Assembly: GCF_000155475.1 (NCBI RefSeq)
Contig: NZ_DS990392.1
Location: 365,053-429,052 of the forward strand
DNA length: 64,000 nucleotides
DNA from: Helicobacter cinaedi CCUG 18818 = ATCC BAA-847
GTDB taxonomy: Bacteria; Campylobacterota; Campylobacteria; Campylobacterales; Helicobacteraceae
Direction of reading: 5' to 3'
Shown: positions 63,326 to 64,000 of the stretch, piece by piece
How positions within the stretch are numbered: the first letter of the stretch is position 1
Layout of the letters: the number at the start of each line of letters is the position of its first letter
Program-made: the position numbers and the translations under genes
The notes under the pieces: model-generated
Told to the model about the DNA's origin: nothing
The model's input: only the letters and a program-made list of their open reading frames with translations
Database searches by the model: none

Positions 63326-63691
63326 TGGTGGAGCTGTGGGGAGTTGAACCCCAGTCCAAAAGTAAGATAATCTTAAGAATCTACATGTTTAGTAGGCATT
63401 GACATCTTTTTGTGGCTACCCAACACCCCAAGGCAGAATCCACAAGCAACCTAAATCTTTTCTCCTTACTCAAGGTGTGGAAAGGAGAGCATCTAGCAGG
63501 GAATGACAGCTTAAGATTCTAGCTAGAATAGAATGTCTTAAACCGGCTCCAAAAGCGATTAACTTACGCTACTTTTGCGTAAGCTGGAGCGTAATTTGTA
63601 TTGTTTGCGTTTATGAATTGTGGTAGTTTTAGAGCTTACCAGCTCACATGCACCTAAGCCTCTTTGCTCCTGTCGAAAGCCAATCAGCCCC
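63326..63691 (-). ncRNA. ssrA: Transfer-messenger RNA
   Basis: The 366-nt RNA begins GGGGCTGATTGG and ends CAGCTCCACCA with the CCA encoded; the ends pair as a 7-bp acceptor stem (GGGGCTG with CAGCTCC, one G-U). The T-arm reads ACTGGGGTTCAACTCCCCA. The tag frame runs from GCA at 63608 to TAA at 63564 and encodes ANNTNYAPAYAKVA, close to the H. pylori tag VNNTDYAPAYAKAA. It rescues stalled ribosomes with SmpB. The promoter lies inside the end of the upstream PAP2 gene. Confidence 0.96.
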
Positions 63692-63724
63692 ATTTAAGAT
63701 TCTAAGCAGAACCTAAAGGGGCGG

Positions 63725-63754
63725 ATTATATCCCTTTTCTTGAGTGCTTGTCAA
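63725..63754 (-). promoter_or_regulatory. Consensus promoter of tmRNA, inside the PAP2 3' end
   Basis: Minus strand: TTGACA (63754-63749), 18-nt spacer, TATAAT (63730-63725). The TAA of the PAP2 gene is part of the -10 box. A leader of about 27 nt would be removed to give the mature 5' end at 63691. Confidence 0.85.
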
Positions 63755-64000
63755 GGTATTTATTCACAGCTTTTAGCACAAGCAGTGTCCCAAAAAAGCC
63801 TAAGATCGCTCCAGCACAAACTTGCAGGGGCGTGTGCCATAAATTTAAAATCCTTGAATACCCAACAAATCCTGCCAAAACAATAAGATATACACCCCAT
63901 TGCACACCCAAATATTGCCAAGCCAACGCCGCAGCGATGAAAGCAGAAGCAGTATGTCCGCTAGGAAATCCCTTAAATTCGCCATTAATGGGACGCCTTG
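63726..64000 (-). CDS. PAP2-family phosphatase, C-terminal part (runs off the right edge)
   Basis: The frame is open from base 64000 to the stop at 63726, about 90 codons. It shows the phosphatidic-acid-phosphatase motifs: RPINGEFKGFPSGHTASAF (motif 2) and SRILNLWHTP (motif 3, SR-x5-H), and membrane helices around them. The acidic residue that often follows motif 3 is Gln here. Such enzymes act on undecaprenyl pyrophosphate, lipid A or phospholipid phosphates. The first half is outside the window. Confidence 0.88.
   Translation of the reverse strand, partial: RRPINGEFKGFPSGHTASAFIAAALAWQYLGVQWGVYLIVLAGFVGYSRILNLWHTPLQVCAGAILGFFGTLLVLKAVNKYLDKHSRKGI

Noticed and set aside
1-64000. CRISPR arrays, IS elements, prophage, tRNA or rRNA genes
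   Set aside because: No regular direct repeats, transposase, integrase or cloverleaf other than tmRNA was found on either strand.

Overview
The window is a contiguous piece of a Campylobacterota chromosome, most likely an enterohepatic Helicobacter (H. cinaedi / bilis / hepaticus type rather than H. pylori). The reasons are low GC, dense short operons, many -10 boxes of the form GCTAYAAT with no clear -35, and gene blocks whose order matches H. pylori or C. jejuni as I remember those genomes: rpmE-rsmI-rlmB-two envelope proteins; aminotransferase-hom-yraN; ccdA-dihydroorotase-like-amidohydrolase; ligA-cheV-aspS-adk; pepF followed by three small conserved genes; and an LPP20 lipoprotein operon. 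The tmRNA encodes an ANNTNYAPAYAKVA tag close to the H. pylori tag. thiG, a patatin and a MacAB-type pump argue against H. pylori itself. The species call is inference.

Layout. 1-3.2 kb: a truncated chemoreceptor and htpG. 3.5-5.8 kb: a patatin phospholipase overlapping a radical SAM/SPASM gene. 5.9-8.3 kb: two tandem related outer-membrane proteins ending in a strong terminator. 8.4-15 kb: rpmE, two rRNA methylases, two envelope proteins, an aminotransferase, hom and yraN. 15-24 kb (minus): a small membrane protein with znuB/C/A, an SH3-NlpC/P60 lipoprotein, an ArsC-like protein, a tyrosine phosphatase, an amidohydrolase, MscS, a dihydroorotase-like protein lacking its metal site, and CcdA. 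24-30 kb: a DEAD-box helicase, a small beta-barrel protein, ogt, and an envelope trio (DUF3943, small secreted protein, DUF3373 protein with a G9 tract). 29.7-35.8 kb: adk, aspS, cheV and ligA. 35.9-39.5 kb (minus): YhcH-like, dapE, flavin reductase and heptosyltransferase. 39.8-46.8 kb (plus): hisS, pepF and a run of poorly known genes, including a pair that looks like SdhB/SdhE without iron-sulfur ligands. 47.1-50.7 kb (minus): four lipoproteins (COG3014, LpoB-like, two LPP20-like). 50.8-55.7 kb (plus): a TolC/MacA/MacB-like efflux operon. 55.7-60.8 kb (minus): ppa, biotin carboxylase, NAD(P)HX repair, thiG and cmoA. 60.8-64 kb: a histidine-rich TonB receptor divergent from a small zinc-finger protein, then tmRNA and a truncated PAP2 phosphatase.

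Most of the window is housekeeping and cell-envelope function. I see no CRISPR array, prophage, IS element or tRNA. The points most worth a second look are the cluster-less SdhB/SdhE-like pair, the G9 tract in an outer-membrane protein signal peptide, palindromes with AGATTCT arms (several terminator-like, one inside a coding region) and a repeat-like tail on ZnuC, the shared TTGCAA divergent promoter with an operator-like palindrome upstream of the TonB receptor, and the tmRNA promoter embedded in the PAP2 stop codon.
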